Below, piece by piece: positions 45,929 through 52,999 of a stretch of 64,000 nucleotides of DNA. The position numbers and the translations under genes are program-made. Source of the stretch: Ensifer sp. MPMI2T (lineage in GTDB: Bacteria; Pseudomonadota; Alphaproteobacteria; Rhizobiales; Rhizobiaceae); the NCBI RefSeq assembly GCF_004827385.1, contig NZ_SRXN01000007.1:124001-188000 (forward strand). The letters are read 5' to 3'. The notes beneath the pieces are model-generated. The model had not been told where the DNA came from. It did not search any database and worked only from the letters and a program-made list of their open reading frames with translations. The stretch's first letter is position 1, and each line of letters opens with the position of its first letter.

Positions 45929-46567
45929 TAAATCACCAACAAAAACAGCTAGTTATAGATTGCACCGACTGCGCTTGGCAACAAGCGCGTACAGAACAAA
46001 GCGTGAAATTGCACCGAAAAACGCTCGATTACGTACAAAAGCTGTACAGGACATGAGGCGGCTGCGTTCCCCCTGCGTTCCGCTAACCAGATCCCGTTCC
46101 GATGCATACATTAACGCCACGTTACCGTCCCCACAAAAACTAACGAATCACACCAACTGGCCTAGTTGCATCCTAGCCCGAAAGGCGTATTAATCGTTGC
46201 GGGCTTGAACACCCTGACCATCACTAGGTACACGCAAGGGTGATGAACACATGCGCAGCTTAGCGGCTGGCGCATTCGCTCGGCCTTTTGGGCCAGGAGC
46301 GATGCGTCGTGCACGGTTACGCGTGCGCACGGTCCGCAGACGTGCGGCCGTATGTCCAGGCCGTCGCGGCGGCTAAAGGCGCACGGCTAGTCGTGATGGC
46401 TAGTGTTCAACTCCTGGCTCGGCGCCAATCGCCGAATCTAATGGTGAGGAGTTGATAAACAAAATGTGATTGCAAAACCCATAAATTTAAGTGGTTGCGC
46501 CTCAGTTGTGGTGCAACGAATCTAGCGTGGGCAACGAAACGTTAATTTCCCATAAGGGCTATATGAA
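45929..46567. other. Phage left-end noncoding region with inverted repeats
   Basis: About 640 bp without a supported gene. From 46201 to 46460 it is rich in complementary segments: CACCCT/AGGGTG (46210 and 46237), GGCC-TTTTG-GGCC (near 46282), CCGCA-GACG-TGCGG (near 46333), and a two-stage stem CAACTCCT/AGGAGTTG (46408-46415, 46447-46454) enclosing CGGCG/CGCCG. GGCTAG is repeated directly at 46385 and 46398, and GCAACGAA at 46513 and 46531. It may hold att arm sites, a packaging or control site, or a structured RNA. Confidence 0.5.
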
Positions 46568-46882
46568 ATGAGCTTCGCATTTGACGAGGGGCAGTGCGTA
46601 AATCACAGATCCGGCATGATGGCATCGATTGTTGTCGGGAGGAGTAAGACAGCCAGAGGCAAAGAGCAATACCACATTAGACAGATAGCGGTCGGGCCTC
46701 GCCGCTACCACTGGATGCTCTCCGACGCGCTAGTCGGAATGTCTGGCGGTGAGGCCGAGTGTGAGAAGTGCCGGCTGCGGGAAGTCTGCCCAATGGCTGT
46801 TAGGAAGGCCTTGGACTATATCGCAGCGGCAGAGACGAAAAACGCCCAGCCGGATAGCTGTGCGCAGATAGCGGTTGGATAA
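46568..46882 (+). CDS. Phage hypothetical protein with clustered cysteines
   Basis: A 104-aa protein on the plus strand, opposite to the main phage operon. It starts MSFAFDEGQCVNHRSGMMAS and has a CEKCRLREVC cluster (CxxCx5C) that could bind a metal. The middle segment EQYHIRQIAVGPRRYHWMLS resembles a small beta fold. No family recognised. An AAGGGCT ribosome-site candidate precedes the ATG. Confidence 0.6.
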   Translation: MSFAFDEGQCVNHRSGMMASIVVGRSKTARGKEQYHIRQIAVGPRRYHWMLSDALVGMSGGEAECEKCRLREVCPMAVRKALDYIAAAETKNAQPDSCAQIAVG

Positions 46883-46978
46883 CTAGGCAATACAAGTTAC
46901 CCCGCACTGCGCACTAGATGCGCCGCATGCCCGAGAGGTTAGGTGGGGAACTTCTTCATGAAACTGGTGGCAAAGAAA

Positions 46979-47004
46979 AACCCGCCTGCGGGAGCAAGCG
47001 GGTT
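46979..47004 (-). terminator. Terminator of the phage accessory operon
   Basis: On the minus strand the hairpin AACCCGC/GCGGGTT (46979-46985 with 46998-47004) is followed by TTTC and further T residues, just 9 bp after the last gene of the operon (ends at 47013). Confidence 0.8.
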
Positions 47005-47012
47005 GTGGTGTG

Positions 47013-47219
47013 TTAGGTCGGCAAGCCATCAGGGCCTACGATGCTGCGCCAAGCTTGCAAAGCAGTCTTGCCGTCCATGGCGGCTAAATATGCCACATCC
47101 GCGCAACGCTGGCGCTCTGCGAGGATGGCGCGGTGTATCACCATTTCCTCCGCGTCTCGACCACCTGTCGTGGCGGCAAGCTCTGTCCACGCATCTCGCG
47201 CTGCTTCGCACGGAATCAC
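47013..47219 (-). CDS. Phage hypothetical protein, last gene of accessory operon
   Basis: A 68-aa helical protein (GTG start overlapping the dNMP kinase stop as GTGA; a GTG at 47228 would add three residues). It contains EEMVIHRAILAERQRCADVA and YLAAMDGKTALQAWRSIVG. Small proteins with an ERxRC core occur in many rhizobial phages; function unknown. Confidence 0.65.
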   Translation of the reverse strand: MIPCEAARDAWTELAATTGGRDAEEMVIHRAILAERQRCADVAYLAAMDGKTALQAWRSIVGPDGLPT

Positions 47220-47833
47220 GCCGCCCACTTCCGCACCTCCTGCTCGACCGCGGCATACAAGTCTACCAGCCCGCCGTCATTCACGACAACGCTGTCCCAG
47301 TACCCGCACCCCGCCTCGCTTGCATGCTGGCCGGCAATGCCGCCGCGCCCCTCCAGTTTGATGATGACGCCGCCGAGCTCGCGGACGGCCTGCGCTTCGT
47401 TCGGAAAGCGGCAGTCGTCGACGACGACGCGGCCGTGCTGAGCCGCGCGCTGCGCCCATATGTTTACCCAGAAATACTCTCCAATGAGATTTCGCCCAAA
47501 CTCTGTGCCAAGGTGCTGCATAAACTGTCGCGGAGACTTTCCGCAAAGCAGCATGGTGGGCTTTTCTTTCGCCCCGCCCTCGATCTCGTCCTCGCTCAAT
47601 CCCACGGCGCGGCACATATCCTTCAGCGGCCCAGCAAACTTCACGAGCGTATAGCCATGCCGCTCGACGAGGAAGCGGGTGGCCGTCGACTTGCCGCTAC
47701 CCGCCGCGCCTGTGAGCGCCACCAGGCGTGGGTAGTTGTCATTGGCTGGCGTTGGCGCGCGGGTGGCGGCAGGCGGGACGTGCGTGAGATCGCCGCTGGC
47801 AGTCCACGGGCTCCAGTTGTCGCTGTCGATCAT
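47216..47833 (-). CDS. Phage deoxynucleoside monophosphate kinase-like protein
   Basis: A 205-aa P-loop kinase. After a 30-residue N-terminal extension the Walker A is LVALTGAAGSGKSTATRFLV, and later segments CGKSPRQFMQHLGTEFGRNL and VVVDDCRFPNEAQAVRELGG are the hallmarks of phage dNMP kinases (T4 gp1 type). It would phosphorylate dNMPs for phage DNA synthesis. It overlaps its neighbours by 4 bp on each side. Confidence 0.82.
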   Translation of the reverse strand: MIDSDNWSPWTASGDLTHVPPAATRAPTPANDNYPRLVALTGAAGSGKSTATRFLVERHGYTLVKFAGPLKDMCRAVGLSEDEIEGGAKEKPTMLLCGKSPRQFMQHLGTEFGRNLIGEYFWVNIWAQRAAQHGRVVVDDCRFPNEAQAVRELGGVIIKLEGRGGIAGQHASEAGCGYWDSVVVNDGGLVDLYAAVEQEVRKWAA

Positions 47834-48126
47834 ACCTTCTCCTCTACTTTCCTCTTTTTGCCAACGCCGCCCTCAACAAGCGGCCTGAACCGTGACGCTC
47901 GGAATGGCATGTCTGCCGCTCCGTATCCTTCCGGCCCGTCATCGTTGCCGCGATCGATCTCGAGCAATTTGATGCCGTAGAAATCGCCGTCGACGTAATG
48001 CCGGTAGTTGCCGCTCCACCTAACGGTATATTCTTGGCCGGCACGGATGCCTTGGTCGATGCTGACGTGGTGGAATTTATCGTCCACGCAGACGACGCGT
48101 TCGCCGATGCGGAAGCGGTAGGTCAC
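47830..48126 (-). CDS. Phage hypothetical protein
   Basis: A 98-aa soluble protein: MTYRFRIGERVVCVDDKFHH, a beta-rich middle (GQEYTVRWSGNYRHYVDGDF), and GAADMPFRASRFRPLVEGGV near the end, a motif I associate with small rhizobial and caulobacter phage proteins. GTG start overlapping the HD gene stop. The fold looks like a small SH3-like barrel, which is inference. Confidence 0.65.
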   Translation of the reverse strand: MTYRFRIGERVVCVDDKFHHVSIDQGIRAGQEYTVRWSGNYRHYVDGDFYGIKLLEIDRGNDDGPEGYGAADMPFRASRFRPLVEGGVGKKRKVEEKV

Positions 48127-48782
48127 TCCATCCCCCTCGACCTGCAGTCCATCAGCGCCTCGAAAGTAGCCAGGAATTCCTCGCGGGCTTGTTCCGGATA
48201 CCAGCAGCGGATATTGACGCCCAAAGGATCGTCGTAGCGCGCGTGCCAGTCCGTTGGCGCTAGGTTGACGAGCTCGTCGCCAATGATGCGATTGTCGGCG
48301 TCATGCACCGCTGCCGGCATTTCTTCCGGCAGGTTAAAGCGGCGCGTGATGGCTGCCGTCACCTGCCGCTCGGCCTCCTTGTATCCCGGCAGGTGCGGCT
48401 TAACCGGCCGCGGCACGTCCACGAGGTACGCTTCGCTGGCGTCGTGCAGCAAGGCCCACAGCGCCACCTCGACGCCTTGCCAGCGCAAATGGCGCGCCAG
48501 GTGCACCGAATGCTCCGCAACGCTATAGAACCGCAGGCAGTGGCCCGCGTAACGGCATTGCAGGCTGAGGCTGTGTGCGATGTCCTCGATGTGGACTTCT
48601 TCGCTGCGCGGGTCCATAGGCCAGAACTTGCGGCCGGAGGCGGTTTGCATCCAGTCGCCGAGGCGCGGCGGTTGCGGGGTAACGGGCACGTTGTCGTTGG
48701 CCGCGTTATAACGCTTTTGCGATTCCGGTATAACCGACTCGTATCTGTGGTGCCACGTAGGCAGTGCGCTGTTGTCGCTCAT
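48123..48782 (-). CDS. HD-domain phosphohydrolase (YfbR-like 5'-nucleotidase type)
   Basis: A 219-aa HD hydrolase. The order is EVHIEDIAHSLSLQCRYAGH, FYSVAEHSVHLARHL with the first metal His, then ALWALLHDASEAYLVDVPRP with the HD pair, and VHDADNRIIGDEL. Phage-encoded proteins of this kind remove phosphate from dNMPs or degrade modified nucleotides. The ATG at 48782 overlaps the stop of the MazG-like gene as TGATG. Confidence 0.85.
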   Translation of the reverse strand: MSDNSALPTWHHRYESVIPESQKRYNAANDNVPVTPQPPRLGDWMQTASGRKFWPMDPRSEEVHIEDIAHSLSLQCRYAGHCLRFYSVAEHSVHLARHLRWQGVEVALWALLHDASEAYLVDVPRPVKPHLPGYKEAERQVTAAITRRFNLPEEMPAAVHDADNRIIGDELVNLAPTDWHARYDDPLGVNIRCWYPEQAREEFLATFEALMDCRSRGME

Positions 48783-49243
48783 CAAAACGCCTTCCCGCCA
48801 GCGGCCTTGCGGGCTTCCAGCTTGTGATCTTCGCGCTGCGCGTTGAATGCCATCTTCTCGACGACCGCGCCGCCAACATCCAAGCCGAGATACGTGGCGA
48901 GGTCGCCAATGCGGATCATGGCGTCGGCGAGCTCGACTTCGATCATCTTGCGATGCGGCAGCTTGTCGTCCTGGAGATTCTTGCGGAAGCCCTCCATCGC
49001 CTCGCTGATCTCGGAATGGATAAGGCAGAGCATTTCCGGCACGTTGCGCACTTTCTCGCGTCCGGTTTCTGGGTCGGTGTACCAGCCAGCCTTGCGGCTC
49101 GCTGCGTGGCAGTCAGCCGCAAAAAGGTTGATAGCTGAGGCATGATCAATGCCGAGCAGCTTGTTCATCATGTCTGCGAGTTCCGGACTGGCCTCAAGTT
49201 GCTGCACAGCCTTCGCGATATCTACGACAATAGGTTCGCTCAT
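48782..49243 (-). CDS. MazG-like nucleotide pyrophosphohydrolase
   Basis: A 153-aa protein with a 30-residue N-terminal module (MSEPIVVDIAKAVQQLEASP) and a MazG-like all-helical domain: MLCLIHSEISEAMEGFRKN and EVELADAMIRIGDLATYLGL, giving the ExxE...ExxD metal pattern. It likely hydrolyses NTPs or dNTPs, or alarmones. The N-terminal module is shared with the protein at 50757-51011. Confidence 0.8.
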   Translation of the reverse strand: MSEPIVVDIAKAVQQLEASPELADMMNKLLGIDHASAINLFAADCHAASRKAGWYTDPETGREKVRNVPEMLCLIHSEISEAMEGFRKNLQDDKLPHRKMIEVELADAMIRIGDLATYLGLDVGGAVVEKMAFNAQREDHKLEARKAAGGKAF

Positions 49244-49306
49244 CTCAGTCTCCTCTTTGGTGGTGAATGCTGCCGGTTGGTGGCCGGCAGCAGGTGGTTG
49301 GTTAGG

Positions 49307-49498
49307 CTAGTGCGCGCGTGGTGCGTTGAAACAACGAAATTTACAGCCACGAGCAATCGCTTCGCGCGCTATATATTCGCGGTATCCCTCGTCTGGGCAG
49401 TCTATGAGTTCCTTGTCGATCCTAGTCTTGTACGGATCCGGCATGGCTGTTTCCGCCCAAGTCTCAATCATGAGGACTTCGCGCCGTAGCACGCTCAC
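49307..49498 (-). CDS. Phage small hypothetical protein
   Basis: A 63-aa protein, MSVLRREVLMIETWAETAMP, ending CKFRCFNAPRAH. Its GTG start overlaps the stop of the metallophosphoesterase gene (GTGA), which supports it. No family recognised. Confidence 0.55.
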   Translation of the reverse strand: MSVLRREVLMIETWAETAMPDPYKTRIDKELIDCPDEGYREYIAREAIARGCKFRCFNAPRAH

Positions 49499-50760
49499 GC
49501 CACCCTCCTCTCGCCTACCTGCACGTTGTCGTTCGCGGCGCGCATATTCGAAGCGCCCATAACGCGGGCCGCCGACAAGATTACACGGCCGTCTTCGCCA
49601 AAATCCTTGTGGTAGGTAATGACCTTGGCGCTACGGCCAGACAGCCAATTCGAGCCGTATGCATCCGGCGCGGCAAGCGTCTCGTGCTGCTCGACCTTCA
49701 TTAGATCGGTGGTCTTGAGCTCGTCGGAATGCTTGTGGCCTGTGTGGGCGTAGCTGATGCGCGTGCGCCCGTAAATTTTGCGGAACTTGCCGACGAGGAT
49801 GGAATCGACGTTCTTGACGCCACGTCTGTGGCCGTGGTGATAAAAGAGCGACACGTCGCCGTGCTCGACAACCGAGTAAGTGCCTGGGTTGGTGTCGACG
49901 GTAACACGCGGCTCGCTATCATAGAATGCGGCAAGCATCTCACGCAGCCACACCTCGCCAGCCGGATCGTGGTTTGCGTCGCACATGATCACGTCTAGTT
50001 GCTCGTGCTTCTCGAGCAGCATACGGATGACAGTGCGCACGATGCGGATAGCCGCCCGAACCATCTTCGGGTAGCGCGAGTCGCTGTCGAGCAGGTGCCC
50101 ATGCTCTGGCGTTACGCTCTTGAATGAATCGTAGTGGAGGAAGTCACCAAGCTGCGCAAACACGGCCCGCTTGGCTGCCGGTGCCTGCGCAATGGCGGCC
50201 GCAAACCAATCAATGATTAGCTGCTCGCCGATGCGCAAGTCGTAGTCTCCGCCGCCAGTCTCCTCGTTCCAAGCGAGCGCGCCCAGATGATGGTCGGTGA
50301 TCGTGTACTGGTTAAGGAGGTCGTCGATGGTATGCGCAGGCGCAGCGATAGGAGTTGCCCGCGGCAGTTCGTCCTTAAACGCCTCGACGGCTGCCCGCAT
50401 TGCGGCAAGCTGCTGCTCTTTGTCTTTCTCGACGATGTCCCACCGCGCGATGGTGCGGCCTTGGCCGTCCGAAAGGTTCGAAATGCGCTTGTGCGCAAAG
50501 CCAGACGGCATTTCGAACACTTCGCCAGGCGCCTTGGTCTGCTTGACCCAGGCGCCGTCGGCAGTCTTACTGGCGATCGACTTGATAGCATAGCCTGGCA
50601 ATACTGGATTCGTGCCTAGCAAGCCTTGCTCTGCAGCCTTCAGCATACTCTCACCGAAGGCTGACTTCTTGATGCCAAGCGCGTCGGCCGCTTTGCGGTG
50701 GCTGCCGTACTTGCGGTAGGCGGCGACGCGCGCTTCTAGTTCTTCGCGGGAAATGCTCAT
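49495..50760 (-). CDS. Phage HTH-metallophosphoesterase fusion protein
   Basis: A 421-aa protein with an N-terminal helix-turn-helix (RVAAYRKYGSHRKAADALGI followed by KKSAFGESMLKAAEQG) and a C-terminal calcineurin-like phosphoesterase: TITDHHLGALAW (DxH-type), AQLGDFLHYD, IMCDANHDPAG (NHD), LFYHHGHRRG and the last motif AHTGHKHSDE (GHxH). These five motifs in order support a two-metal phosphoesterase. The DNA-binding end suggests action on or near nucleic acid, but the substrate is unknown. It overlaps both neighbours. Confidence 0.8.
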   Translation of the reverse strand: MSISREELEARVAAYRKYGSHRKAADALGIKKSAFGESMLKAAEQGLLGTNPVLPGYAIKSIASKTADGAWVKQTKAPGEVFEMPSGFAHKRISNLSDGQGRTIARWDIVEKDKEQQLAAMRAAVEAFKDELPRATPIAAPAHTIDDLLNQYTITDHHLGALAWNEETGGGDYDLRIGEQLIIDWFAAAIAQAPAAKRAVFAQLGDFLHYDSFKSVTPEHGHLLDSDSRYPKMVRAAIRIVRTVIRMLLEKHEQLDVIMCDANHDPAGEVWLREMLAAFYDSEPRVTVDTNPGTYSVVEHGDVSLFYHHGHRRGVKNVDSILVGKFRKIYGRTRISYAHTGHKHSDELKTTDLMKVEQHETLAAPDAYGSNWLSGRSAKVITYHKDFGEDGRVILSAARVMGASNMRAANDNVQVGERRVA

Positions 50761-51011
50761 GCCGATGCCTTGTATTCGTTGAACTCGACGAGCGCGGCGC
50801 GCACTTTGCAGAAGACGTCGCTGTCCTCGCCGTAATGCTCGTTGACTTCGGCCAGCGCCTCGCCAAGTTGCATGATTAGCGCCCCTCGTGCGGCAAGCTG
50901 CCCGGCCGCAAACTGACCGAACGCCAATTCGTTCAATTTTTGCGCCAGCCCAGGATCGGACTGAAGCTGCTGGATAGCGTGGCCGATATCAACAACTATA
51001 GGATCAGACAT
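50757..51011 (-). CDS. Phage small protein sharing an N-terminal module with the MazG-like protein
   Basis: An 84-aa protein. Its start MSDPIVVDIGHAIQQLQSDP parallels MSEPIVVDIAKAVQQLEASP of the protein at 48782-49243; the remainder (LAARGALIMQLGEALAEVNE and beyond) is unrelated and helical. The shared segment may be a docking or oligomerisation helix. It overlaps the preceding small gene by 8 bp and the HTH-phosphoesterase by 4 bp. Confidence 0.65.
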   Translation of the reverse strand: MSDPIVVDIGHAIQQLQSDPGLAQKLNELAFGQFAAGQLAARGALIMQLGEALAEVNEHYGEDSDVFCKVRAALVEFNEYKASA

Positions 51012-51114
51012 CTCGTCTCCTCTTTCCGTGGTGAGAATTTTGGTGGTATGCGCTGCGCATCAGTCCGAGCGCGACAATCATAGCCAGCGCGAATTTCCGC
51101 GCCAACTCGGTCAT
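51004..51114 (-). CDS. Phage 36-aa putative membrane peptide
   Basis: The frame reads MTELARKFALAMIVALGLMR then SAYHQNSHHGKRRRDV: one short hydrophobic helix with a basic, His-rich tail. AAAGG lies 8 bp before the ATG, the ATG overlaps the upstream stop (ATGA) and its own stop overlaps the next gene, so it fits the fully overlapping operon. Unknown function. Confidence 0.55.
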   Translation of the reverse strand: MTELARKFALAMIVALGLMRSAYHQNSHHGKRRRDV

Positions 51115-51329
51115 GCCGCCGCCTTTAGCTTCTTGATTTCCGCCTTCGCCTCCGCTGCCGTGTTGAACAGAAGTGGCGTGCAGTCGGCGACAACGTGCGC
51201 CCACTTGCCCTTGTCGACATTCGCCTCAACGCCATACACCGGCTCGAATGTATTCGTGTCCATCCATGTGTGAACGCGAAACTTGCTTAGCTTTTCGGCG
51301 GTCTCTCGCCGCACAAATCTGACGTTCAT
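51111..51329 (-). CDS. Phage small hypothetical protein
   Basis: A 72-aa protein MNVRFVRRETAEKLSKFRVH, then beta-rich VYGVEANVDKGKWAHVVADC and a C-terminal Lys/Ala helix. No membrane segment. It begins 9 bp after the membrane protein gene at 51339. No family recognised. Confidence 0.6.
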   Translation of the reverse strand: MNVRFVRRETAEKLSKFRVHTWMDTNTFEPVYGVEANVDKGKWAHVVADCTPLLFNTAAEAKAEIKKLKAAA

Positions 51330-51338
51330 TTCGTCTCC

Positions 51339-51770
51339 TCAATTTAGAATCGGCGTCTCAGCCTGCTTCGGTGGCTCGCCAGTCGGCGTCTCTTCTGCGA
51401 ATCCTGGCGAGCCACCTTCGCCCATCGTCATGCTCACCGATCCGCCCTCTTGGCCGACGACCATATCCATGGCTTTCTGCAGCTCATTCGCAGTGCTGAC
51501 TTTGTACGGCAGCTTGTAATAGCGCGGCGCGCCTGCGCCGGAGTCCAAAAGAACCCATATGGCCTCATCGATGTCTATCCGCGCGCCGAGAACCGTGTAC
51601 TTGCCGGCAGGCGGAGACAACGGCGTTGCGTGGCCAAGTGGCAGGATTGTTGCGGGCGCGGTTAGCGCGGCAACAATGGCGAACGCGAGTGCTTGGCGGC
51701 GGGTGCCTTGGTAGGCGATGGCGGCGGCCGCCAGCACGAAGGCCAGCCAGAGTGTTATGGCGGGGGTCAT
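51339..51770 (-). CDS. Phage membrane protein of the protease/channel cassette
   Basis: A 143-aa protein with two N-terminal hydrophobic helices (TPAITLWLAFVLAAAAIAYQ and ALAFAIVAALTAPATILPLG) and a soluble domain KYTVLGARIDIDEAIWVLLD / GAPRYYKLPYKVSTANELQK, ending in an acidic Pro/Gly/Glu tail. The start at 51770 overlaps the previous stop (ATGA). The soluble part should face the periplasm if the helices form a hairpin with the N-terminus outside; topology is inference. No family recognised. Confidence 0.6.
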   Translation of the reverse strand: MTPAITLWLAFVLAAAAIAYQGTRRQALAFAIVAALTAPATILPLGHATPLSPPAGKYTVLGARIDIDEAIWVLLDSGAGAPRYYKLPYKVSTANELQKAMDMVVGQEGGSVSMTMGEGGSPGFAEETPTGEPPKQAETPILN

Positions 51771-52033
51771 GTACGGCGAGCCTTGAAGACAACGGTATCG
51801 GGATCGATGCCGCATGACTTGAAGGTCGTGCGATATAGCCAGCCAACCAGAAACAAAACGCCCACAAAGAAATTGATCGGGCCTCCAACCGCCATGCAGC
51901 AAAAGAATCCCAGGTCGCCAATATCAACGTCAAGCGGTCTCTGCCCGCGGCGCCAGAAGAACTCCATAGCCAGTATTGACCCAATTGCGCCAAGCACGAG
52001 CCACGCAATTACTGCTCCGACAATGATTTCCAT
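51767..52033 (-). CDS. Phage small membrane protein of the cassette
   Basis: An 88-aa protein with two helices (IIVGAVIAWLVLGAIGSILA and GGPINFFVGVLFLVGWLYRT) joined by a loop RRGQRPLDVDIGDLGFFCCM, with a cysteine pair. Start overlaps the previous stop as TGATG, stop overlaps the next start as ATGA. Could serve as an accessory subunit of the channel-like proteins upstream. No family recognised. Confidence 0.6.
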   Translation of the reverse strand: MEIIVGAVIAWLVLGAIGSILAMEFFWRRGQRPLDVDIGDLGFFCCMAVGGPINFFVGVLFLVGWLYRTTFKSCGIDPDTVVFKARRT

Positions 52034-52563
52034 CACCCTTCTCCTCTAATGTTCCTGAACACTTGCGACTCCGACCCGACCACAACAGCGCCGCCAGCCA
52101 TCCGCCAGCGGAGCGCCGTTCGCTCCTGCTTGTCGGCGACCAGATCGACAACGCCAGTCCAGACCGTTCCGCCTTCGGCCAGCCGTATCTCTACGCTTAC
52201 CGGCACTGGCACGCGGCCAGCACAGCCAAAGCACCTAACGTTTACGACGTACTCGCCATCCGGCAGGCCGCGCGTGAAAGCGGATTCGTTGTTGATAGGC
52301 ATGCTGTCATTGGCCGTGCCGAGGTCATCGCGCAGTAGAGCCCATACTTTGCCGGCCTTATTGCTGTAGCCGACCGCCTTATCGTTCGGGCCAGCAACCC
52401 AGAGATCCACGTCAATGGCTCCTGCGGGCCAGACAATGCTGGCCACCAAATTGCCAGGCGGATCGATTTGTGGGTCTGTAGGCGGATTGATCTGGGCCAG
52501 GAGCGTAATGACGAAAAACATCAGCACGCCTAGGAAGTTGAACAGCGCATCTAGCTTAAGCAT
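52033..52563 (-). CDS. ExbD/TolR-like anchor with DUF2135-like domain
   Basis: A 176-aa protein. Residues 1-25, MLKLDALFNFLGVLMFFVIT and on to LLAQ, form one helix beginning with Asp5 in the ExbD/TolR/MotB-type context KLDxLxxxLxxLxxF, where the family's ion-carrying Asp sits. Residues about 38-150 resemble DUF2135: LVASIVWPAGAIDVDLWVAG with the DxDLxV motif, then GLPDGEYVVNVRCFGCAG. The usual ExbD periplasmic domain is absent. It overlaps the TolQ-like gene by 8 bp. Domain calls are by eye and the fusion appears unusual. Confidence 0.65.
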   Translation of the reverse strand: MLKLDALFNFLGVLMFFVITLLAQINPPTDPQIDPPGNLVASIVWPAGAIDVDLWVAGPNDKAVGYSNKAGKVWALLRDDLGTANDSMPINNESAFTRGLPDGEYVVNVRCFGCAGRVPVPVSVEIRLAEGGTVWTGVVDLVADKQERTALRWRMAGGAVVVGSESQVFRNIRGEG

Positions 52564-52999
52564 GCTCGAAGCTCACCTTGCGGCCAGTCACCTTTTCGAC
52601 CGACCACAGCCATAGCATCGCGAGCGCCCCGGTGATGGTGGAACAGAAGGCCGTCGCCATGCCGCCGAACAGCGAGTTGCCGGCCGCAATGACGCCTTCC
52701 GGCGATGACAGTGCGGCAATGTCAACATTGCTTAGGCCGATCGTGATGCCGACCAGCGTTCCGACGAAGCCTAGCGTCTCGCACAGCCAAGCGGCTTGCG
52801 CCAGGTGACTTCTGCGGCCAGCGAATGCAGCGGCAAGGCTGGTGACCAGGATGGCAGCGATCAGATACGACACATAGGAGCCGTCGCCGTTAAAAACGAA
52901 CTGCGTGTAGCCGAGAATGGTGGCCGCGATGACGCCGGATGCGAAGATGGTGTTGAGGACGATGAGTTTTGCGGTGGCGCGAGAGGTGGTGGTGTTCAT
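52556..52999 (-). CDS. Minimal MotA/TolQ/ExbB-like proton-channel protein
   Basis: A 147-aa protein with four hydrophobic segments: LIVLNTIFASGVIAATILGY, SYLIAAILVTSLAAAFAG, the core TLGFVGTLVGITIGLSNVD (the GxxGTxxG signature of MotA/TolQ/ExbB) and GGMATAFCSTITGALAMLWL (the TalG-type last helix). It is much shorter than ExbB (about 240 aa). The ATG overlaps the protease stop (ATGA) and its stop overlaps the ExbD-like start, so the pair is made together, as in real ExbBD/TolQR systems. Confidence 0.72.
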   Translation of the reverse strand: MNTTTSRATAKLIVLNTIFASGVIAATILGYTQFVFNGDGSYVSYLIAAILVTSLAAAFAGRRSHLAQAAWLCETLGFVGTLVGITIGLSNVDIAALSSPEGVIAAGNSLFGGMATAFCSTITGALAMLWLWSVEKVTGRKVSFEHA

